Positions 11,701-26,700 of a DNA stretch of 64,000 nucleotides are shown in pieces; within the stretch, counting starts at the first letter, position 1, and every line of letters begins with the position of its first letter. The position numbers and the translations under genes were made by a program. The notes below the pieces were generated by a model. The model ran no database searches and had not been told where the DNA came from. It worked only from the letters and a program-made list of their open reading frames with translations. The DNA is from Aradus depressus (Eukaryota; Arthropoda; Insecta; Hemiptera; Aradidae), in contig OY759218.1 in NCBI GenBank assembly GCA_963662175.1, forward strand, positions 14,846,480 through 14,910,479. The letters are read 5' to 3'.

Positions 11701-14700
11701 CATTATAAATACAATGTATATATCTAGTATTTACAATAAAAATACATAAAAGATTTGGGAGTTACGAAATTATTATGTGCTCGTAAATACACGTGGCTCA
11801 TATCTTTGATAATCTAATAATTGAATCTTAATTTTAGTTTAACAAATTTGATATTATTTTGCGAGCGCCGAATAAGGGAGCGCGCCGGTTAACAGAACGC
11901 CGGATAAGGGACAGTCTACTGTATATCCAAAACCCCATGTGAACGACACCTATTCATTTTCAGCGAAATCGGCCGAAGGGAAGGGGAGGATCAGAGGGGG
12001 CTCAACTCAAAAACACATATAACTGTCGGTGTAATGAATATGTCGACATGAAATTTTAGATTTAAATCAAAACCCCATTAAGACGGCACCTACTAATTTT
12101 CCGCGAAATTTGCCGAAAGGAAGGATGGAATCAAGGGAGGGACTCGATTGAAAAACGCTAATAACTGCCGATGTAATGAATGTATCGACATAAAATTTAG
12201 TAAAGGATTCATGACTTTTTGCCCAAATGGACAATTGATTTTGGATAAAGAGCGATAACTTAATAGACTAATTCATAATTAGAAGGTACATTGACGGTGA
12301 TTCACCAACGATTTTTTTTATTTGTTTAGTTTTTCGTTATTGTCGATGCATATTGGTCATTGATGAAGAAACTATTATTTAGAAGTGTGATATTTTGTTA
12401 ATTTTGTAGGCTCTGATCCAGGTGCCAGAACCACCACAACCCAAAGATACCATAGTGACAGAGAACGGTCAGGTTGTTACGGACACAAGTAACAGTTCCG
12501 AGGCTGGAAGTCAGTTCCTCCCTTTGCCTAAAGACTTCTATGATCTGAAGCCAACCAGACCGCTTCGCCTCAAAAGAAAATTATATGAATTTTATACTGC
12601 GCCAATTGCTAAATTTTGGTCTCACTCAGTAAGTTGAAACAGTTTATCAATTTTCATCAATCATAATTTGCGTCTAAAATTAATTATTTTGCTTTTAATT
12701 TACTCTGAATTCTTAGGAAGAACTAATGGTTAAATAAAATACGTGCCATATTATACTGTGATTTATTATTATTTACTTTAAGTAAAAAAATATATAAATC
12801 TCGTTTTTCTTGAGGACCGAATTAGAAAAGTGGATCTTTTTTTATATTGTTAACGTTGGAATTGTGTTTCAAATTGGCTCCGTTTTGATTTTTCCGGATC
12901 AAAGTAGTTCTCGCCTCCGCGAATAAATATTGTTGTGTCAGTATAATGGCAGAGTGCATGTCGGTTTTTAGGCTAGGGCCTGAAAATGCAATTGAAAAAA
13001 CATTTCCATGTATGATTATTCGTTCCCGAATTTGCTATTAATGACACACCATTTGCTTGGACAATTGATGAAATGTAAATCAAAAGAAAAATGCTGGAAA
13101 AATATTTTGTATTTTTCTTTCTATTTTCTTTTCGTTGAACAATTATTTTGATTTAATGCTGTAAATATGATATGTATATGCTAAGTCACCTTACGCCCTT
13201 TGGTAGCATCTTAACTTCTCTCCAGGGTCCGCGTGGGGGGGGGGGATGAGGGCAGTTTAGGGGGGAGCGGGAAGGGACGCGATGGGGGGGGAAGGTTTTA
13301 GGGCCTCAAACGGCAGATTATTTAGATTATTTTAACTTTCTTTAAATATTTATTTATACTTTTAAAATATGTAGTTTTATTGCAAATATCTTCTCTCAGA
13401 ACAATATCATGATTTCAAATTTGAAAAAAAAAAAAAAAAAGTTTTGTTAAATTGATATATTGACATTATTTTGTTAATTTAACAAATCAAAGAAAATGCT
13501 GCAAATAAATTATTAAAAAAAAAATGTTTTATGGTCACATGGTGAATGCATATTTTGGCCATAAATGTAATCTATTATGGAGACGAAAATATAATTGTAG
13601 TATTGGATAATGTGACTGACATATGGTAATAAGTATTTAGAGAAGGAAAAAATTATGTTTTGAAAATGTCTGAATGGGTGAAACGTTTACAGATGTGTAA
13701 AAATAAATAAATATATTTTGGAGACCGTAAGGTCAATCAATTTTTAATAAATAAAGAAAAACCTTTGTTTAAAAAAAAATATATATTGTCTATTTCAGAA
13801 AATATGTACAATATGGGAGTACTTTCGATATTGCTACCATCTTCAAACACATATATATATATATGTATATATATATATGACAAGACAATATTTTATTTTT
13901 AAAAACATACGTTTTTCTTTATTTTTTATTAAGTGTGTCACAATACCTCTGCAGAAAATGTTAAGTATCAAAAATGTATTGTTGTTTAAAACGGTTTGTT
14001 AATTTTACTGCAATCTGAGATTTCTCAATCATTTAAACTGAAAACATTTGATAGAACAATTTGCTAAGGTAAAAGCACGAGAACATGGTTCTTTAAAACA
14101 TTTTATGTAAGTATGTTCTAATTTGCGTTTTTGAAAATATTGTGTCATTTTTTGGGTTTGACTTAGGTAAAAGAAACGATGGGGCTGGCCTCCACCTCTC
14201 TTCATAAATACAATTATTTTTGAATATTTATATATTTTTGATCTTTTTTTTAGATAGCTTACGTAGTATTTCTCTTCATATTCAGCTACGTCGTCCTTGT
14301 TAAAATGGAACCAACGCCATCTTGGGAAGAACTATATTGCATTGCATATATTTCTACTCTAGGATGTGAAAAAATAAGAGAAATCGCTTCTTCAGAACCA
14401 GTTGCTATAAGGTCCGTAAATTCTATTATTCGTATTTTAAGGTTCAATCTAGATTTAAGCTTTGTGAATGACTAGCCTAGTGCTCTTATTAACATATTTG
14501 TAGCTTGTTATGGAACAGAAAATCAGTTCTTATTTTTATTTTCCCAGCTGTACTTAGTATATGGGACGTGTATATTGATCTAGAACTCCATATATATCTG
14601 TTGATTTTCAGCCAAATCGGTGAAACGGAAGTAGGATTAGAAGAGGGGATTAACTCATAAATCCTAATACTGCTGATTTAATAATTGTTTGAGGCAAAAT

Positions 14701-17700
14701 GTTATAGAATGATTGAGAATTCCCTGTTTAATACGCCTGTGATCGGTCGAAAGGGAGAAGGGTTTAAAAGGAAAGCAAAAACGGTTTATTACAAATAATT
14801 CGATCTTGGGAAGTATATTGCTGGTGATTCACCGACTTTTTTTCATTATATTTTTGGCGAATTCTTAGAAATTGTATAGTTAGTTATTGTAACTCATGCC
14901 CGGGCTTTAACTACGAGGTCATATCGCCTACGACCAGAGCGCTCATTCGTCACTCATGACATGAACCCGACTGTACTATAGGAGTCCTAAATTTTGCCCA
15001 TCCTAAATTTTTATTCACCTAGGGTAGAGGACTTTAGCGAGTACCTGACTTCGTACAGGCTCGGGACCATCGCCTAACGCCCCATCCAAAAGACGGCGTG
15101 CTCAAGGTTTTTTCACCTGCCCGATAAAAAAAACCGCCGGTTTCGAACCCGCGATCAGCTCTGTAAGCAAGCATGCTACCGAGGCGCCCTCAGAAACTTT
15201 ATATATTGTATATTAAATTAGTTCTTTAATTTAATAAACCGATTTATTTATTATTTTTCAGTCACAAGTTTGCAGTATGGGCTTGGAATATGTGGAATCC
15301 ATGCGATGCCATTGCTATCATATTCTTTCTTATTGGACTCTCTTTGAGGCTTAAGCCTTCTTCGATGGCTGTCGGAAGAGTCATGTTTTGCATCAATATT
15401 GTGTATTGGTACCTTCGCATTCTTAATATTTTGGGTGTCAACAAATATTTGGGTAAATAGAACACTCAGAGCATAAAATTCTTCTTTTAACGCATAAAAT
15501 TATAAAATTGTTGTATACTTAAAAAGACCAATACGTGAAGCGTGTATCCCACCGTGGATTCGAGATAGCTGATCGCGCTAGCAACAAGAAAACTACTAGT
15601 CGAGGAAACCTCTGAATCTTAAACAAAATAGGTTAGGTATAACTAATAGTTATTATTGTGGAAACTGATAATAAATAAATAAAACAATGTTGGAAGAAGT
15701 CGAGGTTCTATCGAGTAAATAAAAAACTCAGTATTTGAGCGTTTTGGAAACAATTTATTTCCTCTTTCAGGGCCTTATAATGACTTGAGTGGATGTGCAT
15801 AGTGAATGTGGTGTTTGTGAGTGCACTAATATAAAATAAGGTAGAAGGAAATAAATAGTTTTCGAAACGTTGTCCAAATACTCAGTTTTTTATTTACACG
15901 ACAGAACCTCTACTTCCCTCAACATTAAAAAGATACTGCCGACTCTACCAATATCAATAAATAAAAAAAAATTAGTTTTTTTGAAATATTGTCTATTACA
16001 CAAGAAATTTAAACATAGACTGCCAGTTTCAAAATTACACAATCGTCAGGTTTAGTTATAATATAATACCAAAACCGTGTGAAATAGACAATATTTCAAA
16101 AACCGAAGTCTGCTACTTTTCATTCAAAATAGTTATGATAACCACGTGTTATCCAGTTTTTCTCGGAATTGACTCAGGGTTACACGATTCATTCATGTTG
16201 CTCCAAAATTATCGTAGTTTATTAAGGTTTTATATTGTAATATATTATTACAGCATCACTTCTCCCTTTTATTTTTTTGTCTTCTCAAAAAATAGCAATT
16301 AGAAACGTTCCGGGAAGCATTCCTTTCATCAGTCTCTATAATAATGTGTTTTTTAGGTTTCTATTTATATCACTCCGAATCTTCCTTTTTAAGAATATAT
16401 TTAATGAATCGACCTCTATATATACATACCTAGTCAAAACTCGGGACTAGGTGTTTAAATATAGAAGTCGACTCAATAAATATGTTCTAGTTAGTTATTA
16501 TGACTCACGTCGGGGCCTCAACTGCAAGGTCATATCGCCTACTACCAGAGCGCTCTTTCGTCACTCTGGTGGACATGAGCCCGATTTTACTGTGGGAATC
16601 CTAAATTTGGCATACCCAGGTTTATTCACCTAGGGTAGGGGGTCTTTAACGAGTACCTGATATTGCATAGGCTCGGGATCATCGGTTAACGTCCCATTTG
16701 AAGGAAGATTTTGATTTGACAGATGCAAAGTTAACCTGAAGACTACATGTATTATAGACACTGAAGTTATGCTGTTATAATATATTGTACTTGTATATGA
16801 ATTGAGAACCTCCTTATACGATCCAAAAAGTAGGTTTTTTATTGTAATATTTCAACTTGCAGGGCCTTTGGTTACCATGATGGGTAAAATGGTGAAAAAT
16901 ATGATCTATTTCGTCGTGTTGCTCCTTGTGGTACTCATGAGTTTTGGAGTTTGTCGACAGGCAATTTTATTTCCCAATTCCGAGCCAAACTGGTCACTTG
17001 CTAAAGACATCTTTTTCAAACCATACTTCATGTTGTACGGTGAGGTAAGACTAGGTTTAACTATCTTGGAAATCTCTTTGAAAATGTTATATAAGTGTTT
17101 GATGTGTTCACTTTGTGCAATTAAAAAAACTGTTATGGCGACAGGAACAAAATCGTTGATTATTCAGTTACCTGGAGGATAGTTCAGTTACCGGGAAGAT
17201 GGTTGCGTCGCTGCCTTGCAACGCACATACTAGTTAAGGTGCCCGGCGTTCCTAAGTAGGTACTAGCTGTAGTACCCAGTGGTCCTTTCCACACGCGATG
17301 CTAAGTATTTACTAGCTGTGGTTTCCGTTGTTGAAAGGCGCACACTACATAGCTGTGGTGCCCAGGGGTCCTAAACACTAACTAGCTGGGGTGTCCGCCG
17401 CTGCAAAGCAGTTGAAGGACTATAAGCTTTATTCCATTTGAATAATTGAAAATTATAACGTCATGAATGTACTGTTGAAGAATTGAGTAGGATTCGAATG
17501 AGAGAAATTAGGAGAAAAGTCAAAGTTCCCTGGGCAATGCCGGGTTTTACTGCTACTGTTTATACACATAAAAAGTTGTTTAATTTATCTGTTTATTATA
17601 AAAGTGTTGATAATGTCTTGATAGGCAAACTGTTAACATAATGAAATAAATACATTTTTTTGGAGACCTAAGTCCAACCTTCATTTTAAAGAGTTTATTT

Positions 17701-20700
17701 TCGTAGTAGGTAGAAAGAGATATCAAATTTGAAAATATGTACATTTGTCATTAATATAAAAAACAAGGACTTGAGGGTGTAGAGGCTGCGGTAGCTGTTT
17801 CATGATTTGAAAAATTCCTGGTCGATTCTCGGAGAAGCTTTTTTCATTTAATTTGTTAAATTAAAAATTAGTTGAATAAGTTGAGGAAACGGCCATTGCA
17901 TGCATTTTTCACTATAAATGTAGCCTTGGCAAGTATTTTCGTCGGAAGAATTTTGATATATTATATATATATATATTAATCTTTGTTGAGCAGTGTTCGT
18001 AAAATCAAATAATTGTTTATAATTTTTTGTCATAGGTGTTTGCTGATTCGATTTATCCTCCATGCGGTGACGAGCCAGGAATGGAGAAATGCCAAACTGG
18101 CCGTTGGATCACAGTTCTGGTCATGTCAACCTATCTGCTGGTAGCTAACATTCTCCTGATCAACCTGCTTATTGCTGTATTCAACAATATATTTATTGAA
18201 GTGAACGCAATTGCTCACCAGGTAATGTAAGAATATAAATTTAATATTATCCTCTGAGAAATTAGGAGAATTAAGCCAAATTCTGATAAATTTAGAGGAT
18301 TTTAATTTTAACATTTTTATACGACTATCTACTAAGTGTCCAAGGCCCGAGGAACTCCATCCCAACTATCTTTCTTCCCCACGCCCTTCCATTTTTCTCA
18401 AATATTGTCAGCAATAAACGTCTATAACTTATCATCAAACGCTAAATCATATATTTTTCGAATTTTTTTTTTTTTTAGTTAGTTCACATAGATCAAATGA
18501 GAAATTAAGGAAATGTATTTTTAGGATGTTATGTCAATTGCCGGGTTACCGGAAGTTTAAGGAAAATTAACTAAAATTCTAATTTTGAAAAAGTGTACTA
18601 AATTAACACTAAAGAATATGCTAATTAGGGCTGAACTTGAAAGAAATAAAACTTGTTTATTTATGATATTGTCTAATTTCACCAACTATATTTACATGGG
18701 AGTACTTTCGGTATTTCTACCATCCTCAGCCAAAAGCATAAGAGATAAGACTAAGTTAACATTACAGAATGTCAGCCTCTCGAGGAACCCCTTACCCTCC
18801 CCCCTGGTGTTCCCCATGACGTCAGACATTCCTAACTAAGCTAAATTGTCAAGCTGTGAGATATTTTATGACAAGGCGGTCCCCATATTTCAAATGTGTG
18901 ACCCCTTCTAAGATCTAGGTATAAAGCATTGAACAGGCGAATAATATAACATTAACAAATCAAAAATTCAAGTTCATTTGAATTATTTCACAATATCTCT
19001 GCAATAATGTCAGTTTTCATTAATTAGGGCTGGTTTCTACAGCTGAATGTCCAAAAATACCAAATTCGTCAACAAACAAAACCCGCCGCCTGAAAATGAC
19101 ACTCGTTTTCACAAATAGGTTTCCCGAGCCTGTGCGATTAAAAAGATCTACCATAAGTAACACATGTTTACCAGAGCGACGAAAAAGGGCTCTGGAAGTA
19201 GGCGATATGATCTTGTAGTTATAGCCCGGGCATGATCCAAAATAACTTTTAATGATATATTTGAAAAATGAAATGCCATGGAAGCTTTCAGAAATAAGAA
19301 TTTAGCTTAAAATGAGTTAAAAAAAAGTATGTCATATGTACATAATCTAGGTGCTGTTTAAATGGGAATAGTCACTTGGCCTAATTGACTGGAGCTCTAC
19401 TGGAACCTATAGGAAGTGAGTTGAAACAGAAATATGCGTTATTTCAATCGATTCAAAATTGGAATTATTTTGATATGAACAAAGAAGAGATAAATTACGT
19501 TAAAAATAAGGATTTTTAAATGACATTAAAATATAAATGGGAAATGAATTGTTAGATTTTTGTTTAACGGGGGGGGGGGGGGGGGGGGGGGGGGGGGCTT
19601 AAGGCTCCGGTAGTTCAGAGGTAGCGTGCTACTCTACTGAGCTCAAGAACGCAGGCTCGAAGCCCGGCCGAGACCCTTAGATTTTGTTATCTGGGAGGCT
19701 AAAAAGTGGGTGTGTTTTTTGGAGATTATTGGGTATAGTTCTTGCAGAACGCCTATGTTCGTTCATATGAAGTTTTTATCATGGTTTCACCCATATATAT
19801 TATTTTTTATACACACACCTCTATTCTTGTAGTCCCTTATGAATGGATGTATTTTGTTTACATTACATTACCTTATTTTATTTAATTATCATTTAATTTT
19901 TTTTAAATTTATTTATCTTATTATATTCTGCACGTATTATTACTTTCTTATTTTTATCATATTTATCGTTTTAAATCAGCAACCTACTTCCCTCATTTAA
20001 AATATATATACAGTGAAGCTTCGTTAATCCGACCGATCGGAACCGGGACACATCCGGATTACTGAATTGTCCGGATTTCCAAATGTGCTTTCAATAACTG
20101 TATACATACGTATATGTATCGACTAGAGGATACATGACGCTCGGGTGTATACTGTATTGCAAAATAGAGGCTGAAGGGTTCGAAAAATACAGTCCACAAA
20201 ATATTATAATAAAGTATATTGAATAAGAACATGTACATTATGTAATTTAGATTAGTAACTCTACAATACTTTTTAGAAAAAAAAACAAGAATCTACAGTA
20301 ATTATTGGAAACTTACTGGGTAAAAAAGTCCTTAATTGTTTTTTTGTACAAGAGTTGACGTAAGTTTCTTTGCAGCCATGTCTCTCAGTCTTTTAAGAAG
20401 TACGAGTTGTGTCGCCGTCCCCTCAGGTTGCCTCTCTAACCAGTTCATAGCTATCTGGAATGCTTCATAGGCATCTGTGTGTGAAGGACCGGCAGCTTCT
20501 TCGACATCCATTTCTTCATCGTCGTCACTCTCTCTTACATTGCTTCCATCATCATTGTCCTCAATTTCCTGATGAAATATTTCGTCATCATTCAAATGCT
20601 GATAACCAGGGTCATTGCCATCACTTTCAAACCCCTCTGGAATGGAGGAATGTCTGGAATAGAGCCACAAATTCGGCGTCTGTAGGCCGAGCCGATCCGG

Positions 20701-23700
20701 ATTTGCGTCGCTCCGGATTTTCGACGTCCGAATTTCCGACGCTCTACTGTATATTATATATATCTGAAAAGTTCAAACGAAACAATTTCAAAGTGAACAA
20801 TATTTAAAAAATAATAATTTCTTTAACTGATTTCCTGTTTATAATTTTTATAGGAGCATTTAACAAATATATATTTATCTGTTTTAGGTTTGGATGTTCC
20901 AACGGTTTACGGTTGTAATGGAGTATGAACAGAAACCAGTGTTGCCACCACCTCTTATTACACTTTGCCACATTTACTTACTCTTGAAATTTCTGCACAG
21001 AAGAGTTGAAGGGGTCGAAGAAACCTATGACAATGGTTTAAAACTATTCCTAGACTCTGAGGATATGGAAAGACTTTACGACTTTGAAGAGGAATGTGTG
21101 GAAGGGTATTTCCGGGAAAAAGAGGGGAAGCTCCAGGCGTCAACTGAAGAAAAGATCAAATTGACCAATGACAGAGTGGAAAACATTTATCAAAAAGTGG
21201 AGGACATAAATCAAAAAGAAAATAATCAAAATTCTTCATTGCAGGTATTTAATTTTCTATCATATATTCCATGTAGGGTCATGAATCTATTTGTGAGGAG
21301 ACGGAAGAATGCATGAAACATGGGGCCGAAAACCGTCGATTGGCTTCGGAAGGAGAGCGGAAACGTAATTGATTATTTCGTGCTGGGGAAGTACATAGCC
21401 GGTGATTCACCGACAACTTTTTTTTCAAAATGTATTCTCTACTTTTTTCATAGTTGAGTTTTTTTTTTGTATAAACATTAATGGAAATATTTAGTAAAAC
21501 GTTCTGTACCTTCCAGGGGAGTGTTTCTCAAATATTAATGATTTTTTTCTTTTCTTAACATAGCATGTATTTGTGTTCTATAATGAGTGATTATTACATT
21601 TGTGCGTTTATGTAACCCATTAAATCTTAAAGAGAGCACTAAATAATGTTACCTACCTGTAAAAACTTCCAACTTTAAATATTTATTTTTTCTGGAACGA
21701 TTTGTCGGAAGTCATATTATTTTGAATTCCTGAACAAAAAGGTTCATAATGTTTTGTTTTTTACATCACATAGGTTGTGTGTTAACCAGCCTTGAAAGTG
21801 TTGTGTTTTTCCGTCTGTTAGACAGCTTTTGAAAAATTGTTTTAACTATTTTATTTCTAAGTTCTCCTGTTAGTTTTCCTTCTAAAACATTTTACTTTTC
21901 TGCATTGTTTAAACAAATCTGATCTTGGGAAGATGAAAAGAAAACAGAAAACTTCGTGAATGTCCTCGAAAAAACAATATATTAATATAAATATTTTTTT
22001 ATTTAATGAAAGTGAAGTAATTCTTATTTTTAATAAAAAATTGCACCTTTATAAAAAATGAACAGTGATTCTTAAAAATATCTTAGTAAAAACTAAAGCA
22101 GATTTAAAGCAATTGTTCAAAATGCTCTCACAGGGTTTTGGGTTCTAATGTTTTAGGGAAGCATGCTTATAAGAAAACATTTGTTCAGAATTCATTGTCC
22201 TATATCCCAGGAATCGGCCCTTCGACTTGTTACACCTAGTATATATTTATATTTGTTATTTATTCCACTTTTTTTTTTCAGGCTGTTGAATTTCGACTTC
22301 GAAAACTTGAAGAAGTGACTGAACAGACAGCAGCTACACTTACCGTGATCCATCGTTTTATGGCCCTTCACAGCCGTTCAGAGCCTGAACTCCTTCCTGA
22401 GAGTCTGCGAACCCGGCGGCTCAGCGAACATTCTGAGGTGGCCTCTGAGGTGTCTGAAGCGAATTTTGCCATTGAGAAGCCGAGGCGCAGAGGTCCACCA
22501 ATCAGGGCGATGACAGAAGTCCGACCTGATTATATGTTTTTTGAACCTGTGACTTTCGTTCAAAAACAAACCTCTTCTGGTCCCAAGATGGACAAATCAA
22601 AGACATCACTACAAGAACCCTCCACTTCTGAAATAACGGTACGTCCTGTGTTAGCTACGATTTCCTTATTATTTTATATATAATATATTATTACAACATC
22701 AATTCTCCCATTTATTTGTTGCCTTCTCAAAAACTAACAATTACAGAGGGCACCGGTAGCTCAGTGGTATGCTTGCTTGTCTTCTGAGCTCAAGAACGTG
22801 GGTTCGAAACCAGACCGATGCCCTTAGTTTATTTTATCTGGTAGGTAAAATAAACTTAAGCACGCCGTCCTTCGGATGGGACGTTAAGTGATGGTCCCGA
22901 GCCTGTATGATGTCAGATACTCGTTAATGAGACCCCTACCCTAGGTAAATAAAAATTTAGGGTTGGCAAAATTTAGGACTCCCACAGTAGAGTCGGGCTC
23001 ATTTCCACCAGAGTGACGAAAGAGCGCTCTGGTAGTAGGCGATATGACCTCGTAGTTAAAGCCCGGGCATGAGTCATAAAACCTAACCTAAGCAACAATT
23101 AAAAACGTTTCGGGAAGCTCTCCCATCAGTAAATATAATACGTGTGTTATAACTATCTTCCTTTTACAACATATTTATTGAGTCGACTTCTGTATTTAAA
23201 CACCTAGTCAAAATTAGGTCAGTTTTGACTAAGTGTTTAATTAAATACATATATAAGTCGACTCAATAAATATGTTCTATCTTACCAATCTTGGTCGATC
23301 TTGGAGTAACTTTTTAATCAGTTTAATATTTTCTTTGAGTATCACCAGTAAAGGAGTTCATTTCTCCAAGACCCAACCATTGACCGTTTCAAAATGGGAC
23401 CCAAATGTGGGGCATATTTTATAATTTTCCCCGAAAATTACCGATCGTTTCAATATACGAGTAGCTAATAAGACCTGGAGAAGTATAAAAAAATTCAGTA
23501 AAGCACGGCCAAGTACGTAATAACAAACACAAGCTTTTTCACTTTTTTCTTATTATTATCAATTTCCTGAATGTATTTTATCGTTACTGTCTTTTTTTCG
23601 TTATCGTTATAATATTGGGTTATTTTTTATTATATATATATTTTTATCTTTATCTTTGCATTTATAGATCACATGATATTTTAAAAAATTCATATATTAA

Positions 23701-26700
23701 CATTGATGACGTTATCCGGACGCCCGGACACTGAAAAAGGAAAAAAAGTTATTTTTTGCCAATTTTGACCCTTTGAAACTTGGTCAAAAATTATTCTTTT
23801 TGGCTACTTTTTTTTTTATTTTGTTCAGCTCGGAGTTCTCCAGACGGCTATGTCGGAAAAAACATCATTTTGTGAATAATATACTTTTTTCGATGCAAAA
23901 AGTGGCATTTGGTGTCACGAGAAAAGTAACACAGCAGTGTCTTTCGACATTTTTTTCGGACTTGGCCAGAGACACTGCCGTGTCTCCTGATAAAAGGAAG
24001 ATTCTGATTGACAGAAAGAGTAATTAACCTGAAGATTATATGTATTATAGACACTGATGTGGGAGTGCTTTCCGAAACCTTTGTATTTGCTATTTTTTGA
24101 GAAGACAAAAAATAAATGGGAGAAATGACGCTGTAATAATATATTATTTATGAATTAAGAATCTTCTTACACGACCTAAAAAATAAAAGTTATAGAGCAT
24201 ACAATTATGAAAGGAGTACTCTATCATATCTTTAGGTCAAATATTACTTATATAATTGGCAATTAAGTGAACATGAGTAAACTTCTTATGACGTATCCTA
24301 TTACCATGTTATGGTTTAACGGAAATAAATATTATTATTATTATGCCAACCTTTGTACAGATCTGAGTGGTCCCCTTGTCAGCGCACTTTCTCCATCGCC
24401 AGGGGTGGCTTATGTAATTTAAGTGGATACGTACCTGGACCAGTATAGCTCCTTTGCTAGGCCGGTTGCCCTGTCTTGTAGCAGTTTCCACTAGCGATGG
24501 AGAATCATCCCCCCTCTCAAATTCATTTCATACTGGCCTGGGTATATAACAATGTACAATGAGAACAACGAAACAAAGAAAACCGCTGACGCCAACACAT
24601 TACTTTTATATACCCAGAGATTAGTACAAACATGGTTGGTATATAAGGTATATATCGATGCGTTCCAGGCAAAAGGCCCTAACCCACATAAGGCTAACTT
24701 TACACGAGAAAGAAAAAACTGTTTCATTATTAAACAAACCAAGTTGGCTTTCCATATTAGTTAAATTGTAATTTTTAAGAATCTTTTCTGTTACATAGAA
24801 CAATTGTTTTTCATCAATACTTGCATCTCGTTACAAGAAATAACAGTAAAGTGAACCACTTTGTTGATTAGGGCCTTTGTCACCTTGTAGCAACGGGGTC
24901 TGTCTCATAATGTAAACTGCCAAAAGCCCTAACCTATTGGTTAGGGCTTTTGGCAGTTTTTGAAAGTCCCGAATGTACAGAACGAAAGCCCTAACCCACT
25001 TCTATCATTGGTAAAATAAAAAAGTACCTTTTATTAAATTTTTTAATTTATTTATATTTAACAAAAAACCACAAGAAATATTTTAGAACAAATGTTTGGC
25101 AAAAATATAGATCATCATTTGGCATTTGGACTGGGGGATAGGTCTTTTGGTCTCTCAAATGATTCAAAGTTTTGTAAGAGTATGTGGGTTAGGGCCACAT
25201 TTTGCAATGCCAAAGGCCCTCCAATTTCTAATTTCCTATTTTTATAAATTTTGTTAAAAATTATTACAAAATGGAGTTAACAGAAATGCGCGGGATAGTC
25301 AATAGTGTGGGATAGGGCCAAAACATGAAAATCTCAAAAATTGAGGGATAGGGCCTTTTGCCTGGAACGCATCGATATGACCACATCGCTTATATTGTTT
25401 TAATGTTAATTTCACTGATGTGATGTGATTATCAGATCCTGGAAGAGAGTCTAGAGGACGAGGTATACGAAGAGGGAGGATTGTCTGGTCCAGGACCAGG
25501 TCCGGGGAGTAGCGAGACGAGCTCTCTTCAGTTTTCCGTCCATCGTCAACTGTCTCAGACCCATTCAGAGCCAGACACGGGTCTCACTGACTCGGGCTCC
25601 CGACATGTTGGCCTCGTGGAACGGTCTGTCACATGGGCAGAACCGAGGATCAAGGTGATACCTCCCTCCACACATCCTCGTTCCATCCTCATGGCCATGC
25701 ATACTGAATATACCAGGTATAAATAGTTTAACAATGTATCACTTCTCAAATCGTTCATTGCTTCATTTGTCTCTTGTCACAGACAATTTCGGAAGATATC
25801 AAACAGAGTTTGCCAACATAAACAATCGGACCTCACTGTAAGGATAACCAATAAAAAGAAAATTAACACCTTCCTTACAAAATAGTCTTTATTAACTAAT
25901 GCATTTCGAACGCAGAAGCGTTCATCATCAGAGCTACATATAAACTGTAAACAATAGTTCAGAATCAAAACTGCTCTTAATTGAATCTAAGAACAATCGA
26001 TTAGTTGGTACCAAAATTATTATGAATATCAATAAAACATTTTTTTTAAATTAAAATAAAGTAAAGTAAGAATTATGAAGGAAACATTGCACCTAAATAT
26101 CACATTAATAAATACAATTCCATAAATTAATTGTTCCACTATAAATATTGCTCTGTAAGAGATTATAACACTCCGTACAAACTAGATATGGGTATGGGGC
26201 CATTATCCAGGTTCATCAAGTTGATTCCTTTCTTCTTCGCTTGGTGGATGAACAAAGACTCCCATGCATCCAGTAAACTTTTTTCACCAACTTTAAATTT
26301 TTCTGTGGTAATAAGATGAGAAGCGTCCCTTAAGTGGGCTGCGACGCCACTTAGATTGAACTCATTTTTCACAGCTCTTATATGTTCTTTGAACCTAACC
26401 TTGATAGCTCTCTTAGTTTGTCCTATGTAGACCATTTCGCATCCATTACAACCTATAGAATAGATTCCTGAGCTCTCTTCATTAGGTCTTTTCTCTTTGG
26501 TGTTCCCAAGTACATCTCTAAGTTTAGTGCGTACCTTCCATCCTATCTTTTTCTTAAATTTTTTAAACAGATTGGCTAATTTCCCAGATACTCCTGGATG
26601 GTATGTCAAGCTTATCCATTGTTCTGTGGGAATTTCCGCCCTAAACGTTGTACTTTCCGCTATAAACTTTTTTCTCTTCATTTTATCTATTTTTGAGAGT

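Noticed and set aside
22744..22825. Functional tRNA gene
   Set aside because: A and B boxes are present, but the segment is the head of a SINE with target duplications, and the acceptor stem does not close.
24060..24100. Hammerhead motif at 24060
   Set aside because: The core reads CTGATGT; the last invariant A is missing.
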